Origin: Streptomyces coacervatus
GTDB lineage: Bacteria > Actinomycetota > Actinomycetes > Streptomycetales > Streptomycetaceae
Assembly: GCF_029223485.1 (NCBI RefSeq)
Contig: NZ_JARHTP010000029.1
Location: 50,585-114,584, forward strand
Length of the DNA: 64,000 nucleotides
Reading direction: 5' to 3'
In this document: piece by piece, positions 49,041 through 58,123 of the stretch
How positions within the stretch are numbered: position 1 is the first letter of the stretch
How the letters are laid out: each line of letters opens with the position of its first letter
Position numbers and translations under genes: made by a program
The notes under the pieces: generated by a model
What the model was told of the DNA's origin: nothing
Database searches by the model: none
What the model saw: only the letters and a program-made list of their open reading frames with translations

Positions 49041-50681
49041 TCAGCCGCCGAGGGCCGCCATGACCACGTCCTTGGCCTCGTCCTGCACCTGGCGCAGGTG
49101 GTCGGGGCCGCGGAACGACTCGGCGTAGATCTTGTACACGTCCTCGGTGCCCGAGGGGCGGGCCGCGAACCAGGCGTTCTCGGTGCTCACCTTGATGCCA
49201 CCGATGGCGGCGCCGTTGCCAGGGGCCTCGGTGAGCACCCCGGTGACCGCTTCTCCGGCCAGGGTGTCCGCGGTGACCTGGGCGGGTGAGAGCTTGGCGA
49301 GCAGTGCCTTCTCCTCGCGGGTCGCCGGGGCGTCGATGCGTGCGTAGGCGGGCTCGCCGAAGCGGGCGGTGAGGGCGGCGTAGTGCTCCGACGGTGTCTT
49401 CCCGGTGACGGCGATGATCTCGGAGGCGAGCAGCGCCAGGATGATGCCGTCCTTGTCCGTGGTCCACACCGAGCCGTCCCGGCGCAGGAAGGACGCCCCG
49501 GCCGACTCCTCCCCGCCGAAGCCGATCGAGCCGCCGACCAGCCCGTCCACGAACCACTTGAACCCGACCGGTACTTCGACCAGTTGGCGCCCCAGGTCGG
49601 CGGCGACCCTGTCGATCATGCTGGACGACACGAGGGTCTTGCCGATCCCCGTGCCGGCCGGCCACTCCTTTCGGTGGGCGTACAGATAGGAGATGGCAGC
49701 GGCCAGGTAGTGGTTGGGGTTCATGAGACCCGCGTCCGGTGTGACGATGCCGTGCCGGTCGGCGTCGGCGTCGTTGCCGGTGGCGACCTGGAAGCGGTCG
49801 CGCTGTTCGATGAGCGAGGCCATCGCATACGGCGACGAGCAGTCCATACGGATCTTGCCGTCCCAGTCGAGCGTCATGAAGCGCCAGGTGGGGTCGGCAA
49901 GGGGGTTGACCACGGTCAGGTCGAGGCGGTGCTGTTCGGCGATACGGCCCCAGTAGGCGACCGAGGCTCCGCCGAGCGGGTCGGCGCCGATGCGGACGCC
50001 GGCGGCGCGGACCGCGTCCAGGTCCAGGACGTTCGGCAAGTCGGCGACGTAGGCCCCGAGGAAGTCGTGGCGGCCGGTGGTGGGGGCGGCGAGCGCGCGG
50101 GCGTAGGGGATGCGCCGGACGTCCTTGAGGCCGGCCGTGATGATGTCGTTGGCCCGGTCCTGGATCCAGGAGGTCGCCTCGGAGCCCGCGGGTCCGCCGC
50201 TGGGCGGGTTGTACTTGAAGCCTCCGTCGGCGGGCGGGTTGTGCGAGGGGGTGACCACCACGCCGTCGGCGAGGCCGGAGGTGCGGCCGCGGTTGTGGGT
50301 GAGGATGGCGTGCGAGACCGCGGGGGTCGGCGTGTAGCCGTCCGCGCTGTCGATGAGGACGGTCACGTCGTTGGCCGCGAACACCTCCAGGGCGGTGACC
50401 CTGGCGGGCTCGGACAGGGCGTGGGTGTCGGCGCCGAGGAAGAGCGGGCCGTCGGTGCCCTGCTCGGCGCGGTACTCGCAGATCGCCTGGCTGGTCGCGG
50501 CGATGTGGTCGTCGTTGAACGCCGTCGCCAGGGACGACCCACGGTGTCCCGACGTGCCGAACGCCACCCGCTGCCCCGGGTCGGCCGGGTCCGGGTGCAG
50601 CGCGTAGTACGCGGTGACCAGCCGGGCGACGTCGACGAGGTCCTCGGGGCCGGCCTGCCGGCCCGCTCGCTCGTGCTGCAT
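49041..50681 (-). CDS. pgm: Phosphoglucomutase (alpha-D-glucose phosphate-specific)
   Basis: A 546-residue phosphohexomutase interconverting glucose 1- and 6-phosphate. The substrate-entry motif VAFGTSGHRGSS lies near 39-50 and the active-site phosphoserine in VVTPSHNPPADGG near 142. The Mg loop is ATGNDADADRHGI near 296, the sugar-binding loop FGGEESAGASFLRR near 386, and the phosphate-binding loop AARPSGTEDVYKIYAESF near 506. Length and motifs match the bacterial Pgm group. The start ATG 50681 has GAGGAG upstream. It probably feeds glycogen, trehalose and cell-wall precursors. Confidence 0.95.
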   Translation of the reverse strand: MQHERAGRQAGPEDLVDVARLVTAYYALHPDPADPGQRVAFGTSGHRGSSLATAFNDDHIAATSQAICEYRAEQGTDGPLFLGADTHALSEPARVTALEVFAANDVTVLIDSADGYTPTPAVSHAILTHNRGRTSGLADGVVVTPSHNPPADGGFKYNPPSGGPAGSEATSWIQDRANDIITAGLKDVRRIPYARALAAPTTGRHDFLGAYVADLPNVLDLDAVRAAGVRIGADPLGGASVAYWGRIAEQHRLDLTVVNPLADPTWRFMTLDWDGKIRMDCSSPYAMASLIEQRDRFQVATGNDADADRHGIVTPDAGLMNPNHYLAAAISYLYAHRKEWPAGTGIGKTLVSSSMIDRVAADLGRQLVEVPVGFKWFVDGLVGGSIGFGGEESAGASFLRRDGSVWTTDKDGIILALLASEIIAVTGKTPSEHYAALTARFGEPAYARIDAPATREEKALLAKLSPAQVTADTLAGEAVTGVLTEAPGNGAAIGGIKVSTENAWFAARPSGTEDVYKIYAESFRGPDHLRQVQDEAKDVVMAALGG

Positions 50682-50762
50682 GTGCCCGCTCCTCCACATC
50701 GGTTGGCCAAAACGCTTGCCGCCCCATCTTCCCCCGTCGTGGCAACGGCCAGCGAGAGCGGG

Positions 50763-51953
50763 TCAGTGCCCGGAACCTGTCAGCAGTGCGCAGACGAAGT
50801 TCTCCTGAACGGTGCGCAACCGGCTCAACAGGTCCGGGTTCGTCGCCGCGTTGATCTGCGCGGTGACGGAGAAGGTCAGCGACCGGCGGCCGTCCGGGGT
50901 GGCGGCGATCAGTTGGGTGTAGCCGGGGAAGTTGCCGGTGTGCCCCAGGACCACGCCGCACCGGGTCGTGTAGCGGAAGACGGCGAGGCCCGCCATGTTG
51001 GCACCGGGGCCCGCCGGTTCGGACGCGCCGGCGATCCAGCGCCGTTGCTCGCGCACGACGCGTCTGCCGTAGAGCGCGCCGCCTGCGTAGCCGCGGATGA
51101 AGCGGGTCATGTCGGCCGGTGTGGAGATGATGCCTCCCGACGCCCATGAGCCGGAGACGCCGAGGACCTCGCTGACGTCCTCCGGGGGCGACACGGTCGT
51201 GTCGTAGCCGTGCAGATAGGGCTCGGGGATCACATAACCCTGGGGAAGGCTCGTGTTGCGCAGGGCCAGCGGCCGGTAGACCAGGGCGCGCAGCAGTTGC
51301 TCGTACGGGGTGCGGGTCGCCGCCTCCGCCATCAGGGCGACGGCGATGTTGTCGGAGTTGGAGTAGCGGTACTGGGTGCCCGGGCGGAAGTTGAGGGGCT
51401 GGTCGGCGACGAAGTCGAGGAGGCGGCGGGAGTCGAAGTGGTGGTGCGGGTCGGCCGCGAGGATGCTCCGGAACTCGGCGGCGGCGCTGAAGTCCGGCAG
51501 TCCGCTGGTGTGGTTGAGCAGTTGCCGGAGCGTGACGCGGTGCCAGGCCGCGGGCAGTCCCGGCAGACGTTCGCCCAGTGTCTCCTCAAGCCGCAGGGCG
51601 CGGCGGTCCACGAGGCTCAGGGCCACGGCGCCGCTGAAGGCCTTCGCCGTGCTGGCGATGCGCATGTGGTCGTACTGGCTCGGGCGGCGGCCCGTGGCGA
51701 GGTCCGCGACACCCGCCCGTACGACGCGGGTGTTTCCGTCCCTTCGCAGCACGGCGATGACGCCGGGCGGTCCGCCGGGGGCGTGTACGAGCTGCTCGAT
51801 CTGGTCCTGCAGGTCGCTGCCGCGCGCTGCGGCAGCGGCGGCGGTGCTCGCGGGCACCTGGAAGAGCGCTGCCACGCAGACCGCGGCGACACAGGTCGCC
51901 CGCAGGCGGGGCCGGAGCGGGAAGAGGCGGGCCGGGGCGGAGCGAAGGGGCAT
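50763..51953 (-). CDS. Exported serine hydrolase (beta-lactamase/DD-peptidase family)
   Basis: A 396-residue exported enzyme with a Sec signal to about residue 40 (CVAAVCVAALFQVPASTAAA). The class C beta-lactamase / DD-carboxypeptidase motifs are the SxxK tetrad in RIASTAKAFSGAV near 99-111, the YxN in YRYSNSDNIAVAL near 200, and the HTG box in GVVLGHTGNFPGYT near 345. The two cysteines (TRCG and FVCAL) may form a disulfide near the end. It is likely a D-Ala-D-Ala carboxypeptidase or an esterase of the same fold. The start is ATG 51953, with GGGAGA just upstream. Confidence 0.87.
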   Translation of the reverse strand: MPLRSAPARLFPLRPRLRATCVAAVCVAALFQVPASTAAAAAARGSDLQDQIEQLVHAPGGPPGVIAVLRRDGNTRVVRAGVADLATGRRPSQYDHMRIASTAKAFSGAVALSLVDRRALRLEETLGERLPGLPAAWHRVTLRQLLNHTSGLPDFSAAAEFRSILAADPHHHFDSRRLLDFVADQPLNFRPGTQYRYSNSDNIAVALMAEAATRTPYEQLLRALVYRPLALRNTSLPQGYVIPEPYLHGYDTTVSPPEDVSEVLGVSGSWASGGIISTPADMTRFIRGYAGGALYGRRVVREQRRWIAGASEPAGPGANMAGLAVFRYTTRCGVVLGHTGNFPGYTQLIAATPDGRRSLTFSVTAQINAATNPDLLSRLRTVQENFVCALLTGSGH

Positions 51954-52044
51954 CAGGTCTCCCATGGCGGGCCGTCGTTGCAGGCCAAGCCTTTCCCTGT
52001 GTCCGAGGTGAGGCTCTTCCGGCTGCTGCATACGGCCCAACGGC

Positions 52045-53632
52045 TCATCCGTCGGCCGGCACCGCCTTCAGCACCTTGCCCTGGGGACTGGCCAGTACAT
52101 AGCCGGTGGCGCAGTCGTCGCCGAGGCAGGCCTCGAAGGCGGCGGGGTCCTTGTTGAATTCGTCCGGCCCATCAGGGTGCCGGTGTCGGCGCCCTTCTTC
52201 ACTCCCTTGCCGGGCCGGTAGGTGCAGCTGTCGTAGCGGGTCCGGCTGCCGGGGACCATGGCCTTGACCGACACGTACTGGGGGTAGACGGCGAGATCAC
52301 CGAAGGTGTCCCTGCCGGTCTTGTCCTCGATGGCCTTGAGCGCCTTCCGGATGCCGGCGGGGGTGAGCATGCCGGTGGCGAGTCTGGTCGTCGGACTCGG
52401 CAGCGGTGTGTCTGCCGGCTGCGTGGAGGCGGGAGTGCTGTGCTGCCCGCCGGTCGTCGTGGACGCCGACGCCTTGTTGCCGTCGCCGTCCGGCCAGGCC
52501 ACCCACGTGATCCCGCCCACCAGCACGGCACCGGCCGCGACGGACGCGAGCGCGGCCCGGCGCAGCCGACCCCGGCTGTCGGGGCGGGGCACAACAGTGT
52601 CGGAGGCGGCCGGCGTCGGCGCCGGGGCGGCGTTCTGCGGGGGCGCCAGGGGGTACGAGGTGGCTGTGGGTTCGTGACCGGCCTCCTCCGCGGCGGCCGG
52701 CATGCGGTCGACCCGCTCCGCGTCCGGCCGCGCCCCGGGATCGCGGACCGGCACTGCGGCGAGTACGGGAGCCAGCGGTCCAGCCTGTTCGGGCGGCGGG
52801 ACGTCCTCGTGCAGTACGGCGGCCAGCGTGGCCAGGGTCGTTCCGCGCCGCAGCGGATGGTGGCCCTCGACGGCGACGTACAGCATCATCGCGAGCGACC
52901 ACAGGTCCGCGGCGGGTCCGCCGCCGTCCGTGACGCGTTCCGGAGCCATGTAGTCGGCGGTGCCGATGATCGATCCGGTGGCGGTCAGCGCGGTGGAGTC
53001 ACGGATCGCGGCGATCCCGAAGTCGGTGAGGACGGGCCGGCCGTCGGTGCGCAGCAGGACGTTGGCGGGCTTCACATCGCGGTGCTGGACGCCCGCGGCG
53101 TGGGCGGCGCGCAGCGCGTCGAGCACACCGCGGCCGACACCGACGGCTTCGGCGGGTGTCATCGGGCCGCGGGCCAGCCGGTCGGCGAGGGAACCGCCCT
53201 CGACCAGCTCCATGACGATCCACGGGTGGGTGCCCTCGCCGCCGTCGACGATGTGATGGATCGTCACGACGTTGGGGTGCTGGACCCGGGCCAGGGCTCG
53301 GGCCTCGCGCAGGACTCGCTCGCGCAGCATCCGTGCCGAGTCCGGGTCGTACTCGGCCAGGGCCTGCTCTGAGTTCCCCGTCGTCCCCACGGAGCGCGGG
53401 CGCAGCGGCGTTCCGTGCGGCGAGCGTGCGTGCCGGGCGTCGGGGCGCAGGCGGGGAACTCAGAGCAGGCCCTGGGGTCCGGGTCGACGGGCCGGACCTC
53501 CTTGACGGCCACGCTGCGGTGCAGCAGCAGATCGCCGGCGCGCCACACGGTGCCCATGCCGCCACCACCGAGCCGGGCCCGGAGCTCGAAGCGGCCGTCG
53601 ACAACCCGTCTGTCGGTGTCCCCGTCGTTCAT
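52045..53632 (-). pseudogene. Serine/threonine protein kinase gene, disrupted twice
   Basis: The gene encoded a membrane-anchored Hanks-type kinase. The intact-looking start at 53632 reads FELRARLGGGGMGTVWRAGD, then LLLHRSVAVKEVRPVDP. A palindromic insertion (53357-53475) then changes the frame. After it the kinase resumes with ALAEYDPDSARMLRERVLRE, QHRDVKPANVLLRTDGRPVL (catalytic loop) and TDFGIAAI (DFG). A transmembrane helix follows (ALASVAAGAVLVGGITWVAW). Near 52170 a second one-base loss (GGGCCGGACG) shifts frame again. The true C-terminus DEFNKDPAAFEACLGDDCAT, then GYVLASPQGKVLKAVPADG, reads only in another frame to 52045. Neither lesion restores the other. Confidence 0.88.
53357..53475. 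repeat. 119-bp palindromic insertion in the kinase gene
   Basis: Perfect 24-bp inverted arms lie at 53357-53380 and 53452-53475 (CCAGGGCCTGCTCTGAG... and its complement), around a 71-base GC-rich centre. It splits the kinase coding sequence exactly between VDP and ALAEYDP. The outermost CCAGGGC/GCCCTGG belongs to kinase coding sequence on one side only. That fits an inverted duplication by template switching, or a small foldback element. Confidence 0.88.
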
Positions 53633-53685
53633 GGCGAGGAGCATAAGGGACGCGAAATCCTCCACCGCACCCCGGCGGGCTGTCG

Positions 53686-55284
53686 TCAGTCGGCGGCTCC
53701 GACCAGAGCGCGGACCTCGAACTCGTCGTATGCATCCGGGACTTCGGGACGGCCCAGGACCGTGCCGAGCCAGCCGAGGAGGAACCCGGCCGGGATCGAG
53801 ACGATGCCGGGGTTCTGCAGCGGGAACCAGGCGAAATCGGCGTCCGGGTAGAGCGAGGCGGGGGTGGAGGAGACGACGGGTGAGAACACGACGAGGAGTA
53901 CCGAGCACAGCAGGCCGCCGCAGAGGCTGAGCAGGGCGCCCGTCGCGGTGAAGCGCCGCCAGAACAGGGTGTAGACGAGGGTGGGCAGCAGGGCGGAGGC
54001 GGCGATGGCGAAGGCGAGGAAGGCCAGGGTGGCGGTGTTGGCGCCCCAGGACACCAGGGCGAGGAGCATGGCGAGGACGCCGATGACGGCCGCGGCGAGC
54101 CGGGCGACGAGGAGTTCCTCGGTCTGTTTGGCCCTTCCCTTGCGGATGACCTCGCCGTAGAGGTCGTGGGCGACGGAGGAGGCCGCGGCGAGGGTGAGTC
54201 CGGCGGCCACGGCGAGGAGCGTGACGAAGGCCAGACAGGACAGCAGGGCCGTGAGCACGCCGCCGCCCAGTGCGTGCGCGAGCAGCAGCACGGCCGCGTC
54301 GCCCTTGTGGTCCATGCGTGCGATGGTCTCCCGGCCCACGACGGCGGTGGCCCCCAGGCCCAGGACTCCGGCCGCCAGGCAGACGAGGCTCACCAGGCCC
54401 ATCGCCCAGACGACCGAGACGCGCAGGACACCGGTCGAGCGCGGGGCGAGCAGCCGCATCATGACGTGCGGGAGCGCGGCCAGGCCCAGCACGATGGCCA
54501 GTTGCAGGCTGAAGAAGTCGAGTTTGCTGGTGGTGCTGGCGCCGTAGCGAAGGCCGGGCTGCAGGAAGCGTGTTCCCATGCCGCTGTGGTCGGCGGCCGC
54601 CGTGAGCAGGGCGTCGATGTTCCAGTGGTAGTGGTGCAGCACCATCACGGCGGTCACGGTGACGCCGGAGATGAGCATCACGGCCTTGACGATCTGGATG
54701 AACGTGGCCCCGGGCATGCCGCCGATGGCCGCGTACACGATGACCACGGTGCCGATGACGACCACGCACAAGGTGCGGGTGGCCGCGCTGGGTTCGCCGG
54801 TGAACTGGGTCAACAGGGCTACGCTGCCGACCAGTTGGGCCACCAGGTAGAGGGTGGTGACGGCCAGCGTGCAGAGGGACAGGGCGAGCCGGACCGGCCG
54901 CTGCCGGACCGGCATGCGCAGGGCGATGGTGTCGCCGAGGGTGAACCTGCCCGCGTTGCGCAGGGGTTCGGCGATCAGCAGCAGGACCATCATCCAGGCC
55001 ACGGCGGTGCCGCCGAGGTAGAGGAGTCCGTCGTATCCGGTGAGGGCGACCAGGCCGGTGCTGCCCAGGAGGGTGGCGGCGGAGAGGTAGTCCCCGCACA
55101 TGGCCAGTCCGTTGCGCAGCGGGGTCATGGTGCGGTTGCCGAGGTAGAACTCGCTGATCTCGTCGCGCTGCGGAGCGGTCAGCAGCGCGGTGAACAGGGT
55201 GACGACGACCACGGAGAGGAAGAGCAGGAACGTCAGCTGCAGGCTGAACCCGTCCACGACGACGACGGCGGCGGTCGTCACCAT
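53686..55284 (-). CDS. Sodium:solute symporter, ActP-like (acetate/monocarboxylate)
   Basis: A 532-residue SSS-family transporter with about thirteen helices. Family landmarks are EISEFYLGNRTMTPLRNGLA near 42-61, AMCGDYLSAATLLGSTGLVA near 61-80, TLGDTIALRMPVR near 116 and AAIGGMPGATFIQIVKAVML near 180. It should import acetate or another short carboxylate with a cation. The start ATG 55284 (AGGGG upstream) lies within the last codons of the DUF485 gene, the same partner arrangement as yjcH-actP. The broken kinase gene lies 53 bp downstream. Confidence 0.9.
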   Translation of the reverse strand: MVTTAAVVVVDGFSLQLTFLLFLSVVVVTLFTALLTAPQRDEISEFYLGNRTMTPLRNGLAMCGDYLSAATLLGSTGLVALTGYDGLLYLGGTAVAWMMVLLLIAEPLRNAGRFTLGDTIALRMPVRQRPVRLALSLCTLAVTTLYLVAQLVGSVALLTQFTGEPSAATRTLCVVVIGTVVIVYAAIGGMPGATFIQIVKAVMLISGVTVTAVMVLHHYHWNIDALLTAAADHSGMGTRFLQPGLRYGASTTSKLDFFSLQLAIVLGLAALPHVMMRLLAPRSTGVLRVSVVWAMGLVSLVCLAAGVLGLGATAVVGRETIARMDHKGDAAVLLLAHALGGGVLTALLSCLAFVTLLAVAAGLTLAAASSVAHDLYGEVIRKGRAKQTEELLVARLAAAVIGVLAMLLALVSWGANTATLAFLAFAIAASALLPTLVYTLFWRRFTATGALLSLCGGLLCSVLLVVFSPVVSSTPASLYPDADFAWFPLQNPGIVSIPAGFLLGWLGTVLGRPEVPDAYDEFEVRALVGAAD

Positions 55285-55661
55285 GTGCGGTACCCCTGGG
55301 TGTGGTGGGAGGCGGGTGCCTGGCCGGGGCGGCTTTGCCGGTCGGGGTGCTGCCGGTGGGCCTGGGTGCGGAAGCCGCGGGCGATCGGGTCGACGTGTGT
55401 ACGCATGTGCACGATGTGGCGCCGCGCGATGAGGGCCATCACCACGAACTGCCCCAGTCCCAGGGCCAGTCCGAGGGTGAGGTGACCATGCAGTGAAGTG
55501 TTCATGAGCTCGGGTGCGAAACTCGACAACAGGACATAAAGCAGGAACCCGCCGGTGGCGACTACTGTCATCCGCACCCCGGACCGCCGCTGCGCACGGC
55601 GCAGCTCCTGGAATTCGGGGCGGTGGGATATCTCGTGTCGTTTCGCCTGCTCGACATTCAC
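55278..55661 (-). CDS. DUF485 small membrane protein, symporter partner
   Basis: A 127-residue protein with two transmembrane helices (about 31-50 and 62-82) preceded by HEISHRPEFQELRRAQRRSG, typical of DUF485/YjcH. The C-terminal tail is basic and Gln/His-rich. Such proteins are encoded just before ActP-type symporters and may help assemble or regulate them. The start is GTG 55661 with GGAGAAGG nine bases upstream; the last seven bases overlap the symporter gene. Confidence 0.85.
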   Translation of the reverse strand: MNVEQAKRHEISHRPEFQELRRAQRRSGVRMTVVATGGFLLYVLLSSFAPELMNTSLHGHLTLGLALGLGQFVVMALIARRHIVHMRTHVDPIARGFRTQAHRQHPDRQSRPGQAPASHHTQGYRTW

Positions 55662-56020
55662 GCGGGCACACCTTCTCCACTTCTTGGCGCCGCACGCATG
55701 CCGGAAAAGAATGCCGGAGTAGACCACCGTGCGGACTTTGTGGGGGGTTCGTGAATCTGGAATCGCCGCTTTCCGGATTCCTTCGGTCCCGCCATTGGGT
55801 GGGGCGGAACCGGGAGCCGGAGTATTGCAGCGTGCCCATTGAACTATCAACCGCACGGAAGGGTGAATTTCCGACGCTGACTCATTCCCGCACCTGATCC
55901 TGCGTTCATGGGCACCGCACAGCCCACGAAAAGCACGCTGCACGAGAATAGTCCATACCTTTTCCGCGGGAAGGCTGTCTCAAATGCAGCGCACAAGGAG
56001 GTCGGCTCGTCACAGCCGAA
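55662..56020. other. Intergenic region, no gene seen
   Basis: About 360 bases upstream of the DUF485/symporter pair and downstream of the AhpD-like gene's terminator. It is less GC-rich than its surroundings and no frame with convincing coding character crosses it. It presumably holds the promoter and regulator sites of the symporter operon, but I could not pick a clear motif. Confidence 0.6.
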
Positions 56021-56046
56021 CGGCCCGGGCGAGGATGCCCGGGCCG
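56021..56046 (-). terminator. Terminator of the AhpD-like gene
   Basis: CGGCCCGGGC (56021-56030), loop GAGGAT, GCCCGGGCCG (56037-56046), a perfect 10-bp stem starting 35 bases beyond the minus-strand stop at 56081. Confidence 0.8.
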
Positions 56047-56080
56047 TGTGCCGTTGCCGGTGGTGGTCAGCTGCTCGGCG

Positions 56081-56554
56081 TCATCCGAACATGCCGGGCT
56101 GGTAGTCGCCGGCGGGCTGCTGAACGATGACGTTGAAGCGGTTGTACATGTTGATCAGGGCGATGGTGGCGACGAGGGCGGCGAGCTGGTCCTCGTCGAA
56201 GTGCTTGGCCGCGTTCGCCCAGGCCTCGTCCGTGACACCACCGGCCGCGTCGGCGATGCGGGTGCCCTGCTCCGCGAGCTCCAGGGCGGCGCGCTCGGCG
56301 TCGGTGAACACCGTGGCCTCCCGCCAGGCCGCGACGAGATGGAGCCGCTGCGCGTCCTCCCCCGCGGCCAATGCGTCCTTGGTGTGCATGTCGGTGCAGA
56401 AACCGCAGCCGTTGATCTGGCTGGCGCGGAGCTTCACCAGCTCCTGCGTCGCGTGCGGCAGCGTCGAGTCCGATACGGCCTTGCCCGCCGAGTTGATGTG
56501 CCGGAAGAGCTTGGCCGCGACCGCGTTCTCGAAGAGGTTCATACGAGCTTCCAT
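56081..56554 (-). CDS. Carboxymuconolactone decarboxylase/AhpD-family protein
   Basis: A 157-residue helical protein of the AhpD-like alkylhydroperoxidase family. The redox CxxC is in NGCGFCTDMHTKDAL near 48-62, with the conserved His that activates it. ALVATIALINMYNRFNVIV near 124-142 is the family C-terminal helix. It probably acts as a peroxidase or disulfide reductase. The start ATG 56554 has GAGCGCACC upstream but no perfect ribosome site. It lies on the same strand as, and after, a flavodoxin-like gene. Confidence 0.9.
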   Translation of the reverse strand: MEARMNLFENAVAAKLFRHINSAGKAVSDSTLPHATQELVKLRASQINGCGFCTDMHTKDALAAGEDAQRLHLVAAWREATVFTDAERAALELAEQGTRIADAAGGVTDEAWANAAKHFDEDQLAALVATIALINMYNRFNVIVQQPAGDYQPGMFG

Positions 56555-56671
56555 GGTGCGCTCCTGTGCCGTTGTCGGTGGTTACACCTCTTTGACGGCA
56601 CGGCCCGGCAGGTTGTGACACACGCGAATGTGACGTGCGTCTCCCGGCTCACCGGGCAAGGCGGTCCGGGC

Positions 56672-57133
56672 TCAGTCCAGCAGCCCCGCGGCGAGCGTTG
56701 CGCCCAGCTCCCAGCAGGCCTCGATGTCCGGCTTGGCCGGCTCCCCGGTCACCGTGACGGGCTTCGCCGTACGCCGCCAGCCGAGACCGGTCGTGATCGC
56801 CTCGATCCCGCGCACCGCGCCCGTGACGTCGCTCCCGCCGTGCACGTAGTAGCCGAACGGCCTGCCCTGCGTGGCATCGAGGCACGGGTAGTAGATCTGG
56901 TCGAAGAAATGCTTGAGGGCTCCGGACATATAGCCGATATTGGCCGGGGTGCCGAGCAGATAGGCGTCGGCGGCCAGCACGTCGGACGCCGTGGCCGCCA
57001 GCGCCGCCCGCCGTACGACCTCGACGCCCTCGATCTCGGGCGCGGTCGCACCGGAGAGGACGGCTTCCAGCATCGTCTGGCAGTTGGGCGAGGGCGTGTG
57101 ATGCACGATCAGCAAGGTGGGCACGCTCCGCAC
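56672..57133 (-). CDS. Flavodoxin-like / NADPH-dependent FMN reductase-family protein
   Basis: A 153-residue flavodoxin-fold protein. The FMN phosphate loop reads LIVHHTPSPNCQTMLEAV near 8-25. ADAYLLGTPANIGYMSGALK near 55-74 is the isoalloxazine-binding loop of the flavodoxin/WrbA group. GYYVHGGSDVTGAV near 95 follows. It would transfer electrons or reduce quinones or nitro-compounds. The start is uncertain: GTG 57133 or GTG 57124. It precedes the AhpD-like gene by 117 bp on the same strand. Confidence 0.84.
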   Translation of the reverse strand: MRSVPTLLIVHHTPSPNCQTMLEAVLSGATAPEIEGVEVVRRAALAATASDVLAADAYLLGTPANIGYMSGALKHFFDQIYYPCLDATQGRPFGYYVHGGSDVTGAVRGIEAITTGLGWRRTAKPVTVTGEPAKPDIEACWELGATLAAGLLD

Positions 57134-57191
57134 CCTAATTCAGGCCCGGTACGGCCCTCTTCACGAGGCGGCACGAGATCGCCCCGCGCGC

Positions 57192-58073
57192 TCAGCACAG
57201 CACGCGCAGGGCGCCCGGCAGGACTCTGGCCGTGACGGGCAGGACGGCCTCGACCTCGCCGTCGGCACCGTAGGGCACCTCGCGGTCGGCGGAGATGGTG
57301 ATCTCCCGGCCGCGCAGGATGCGCACCTGCGGCCGGTTGACGTGGGTGCCCGTCCTGAGTTCGTTCATCATGGCGAAGAAGAGCCGCCGGGGTGCCTCAC
57401 TGATCATCACGACGTCGAGCAGGCCGTCGTCCACACGGGCGTCGGGGGCGATGAGGCGGCCGGAGCCGTAGTAGCCGGAGTTGGCGGCCACCACCGTGTA
57501 GCCGGTGTGGCGGTGTTCCTCGCCGTCGACGGTGACCCGGTAGTGGGCCGGCCGCCAGGTGGTGACGGCCCGCAGGCCGCCGGCGTAGTAGGAGGCCGCG
57601 CCCCGCAGGAGTTTCGCGTGGTTGGCGTGGCGGTTGGCGAGGGCGTCGACGCCTGCGTAGACGCTGCCGAGGACGACGGTGCGGTCGTGGACGGCGGACT
57701 CGACCTCGATGGTGTCGACGGCGCGCGGTTCGTGGCAGAGCAGTACCTCGGCCAACTCGGTTGGTTCCGTGGGAAGTTCCAGTGCTCGGGCGAAATCGTT
57801 GCCGCGGCCGGCCGGGACGAGGCCGAGTACGGCTCCGGTGCCGCTGAGGGCGCCGCCGATCCCGCCGGCCATGCCGTCGCCGCCTACGGCGAGCACCACC
57901 CGGCCCTGGCTGCCCGCGTGCCGGGCGAGTTCCTGGGCGTGGGCCAGGCTGTGGCTGTACTCGGTCTCCAGCTCGGCGCCCGCCTCCCGCAGCAGCCGGG
58001 CCACGGCGAGGAGGGCTGCGGCGCCGGTGGATCCGCCCGCGGTGGGGTTGACGACGGCGGTGAACTGTCGCAT
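57192..58073 (-). CDS. Diacylglycerol kinase-family lipid kinase (YegS/DgkB-like)
   Basis: A 293-residue soluble lipid kinase. The catalytic-domain start FTAVVNPTAGGSTGAAALL lies at 4-22. The nucleotide motif VLAVGGDGMAGGIGGAL near 60-76 corresponds to the GGDGT signature with Met for Thr. GLVPAGRGNDFARAL near 84-98 is the conserved GTGNDFA variant. It would phosphorylate a diacyl- or alkylacyl-glycerol, or a similar lipid. The start ATG 58073 has GGAGG seven bases upstream. It lies 50 bp after the alkyl-DHAP-synthase-like gene on the same strand. Confidence 0.9.
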   Translation of the reverse strand: MRQFTAVVNPTAGGSTGAAALLAVARLLREAGAELETEYSHSLAHAQELARHAGSQGRVVLAVGGDGMAGGIGGALSGTGAVLGLVPAGRGNDFARALELPTEPTELAEVLLCHEPRAVDTIEVESAVHDRTVVLGSVYAGVDALANRHANHAKLLRGAASYYAGGLRAVTTWRPAHYRVTVDGEEHRHTGYTVVAANSGYYGSGRLIAPDARVDDGLLDVVMISEAPRRLFFAMMNELRTGTHVNRPQVRILRGREITISADREVPYGADGEVEAVLPVTARVLPGALRVLC

Positions 58074-58123
58074 CGGTGTGCCTCCGAGGGCGGACGGGTC
58101 GGTACTGCCGGACAGGGGGACGG

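Noticed and set aside
53357..53475. Insertion sequence
   Set aside because: At 119 bp it has no transposase and no clear target-site duplication. At most a foldback or MITE-like element.
53264..55099. Minus-strand open frame joining the opposite frame of the symporter gene to the kinase N-terminus
   Set aside because: Only its last part (from 53632 down) has kinase sequence; the rest is a shadow of the symporter.
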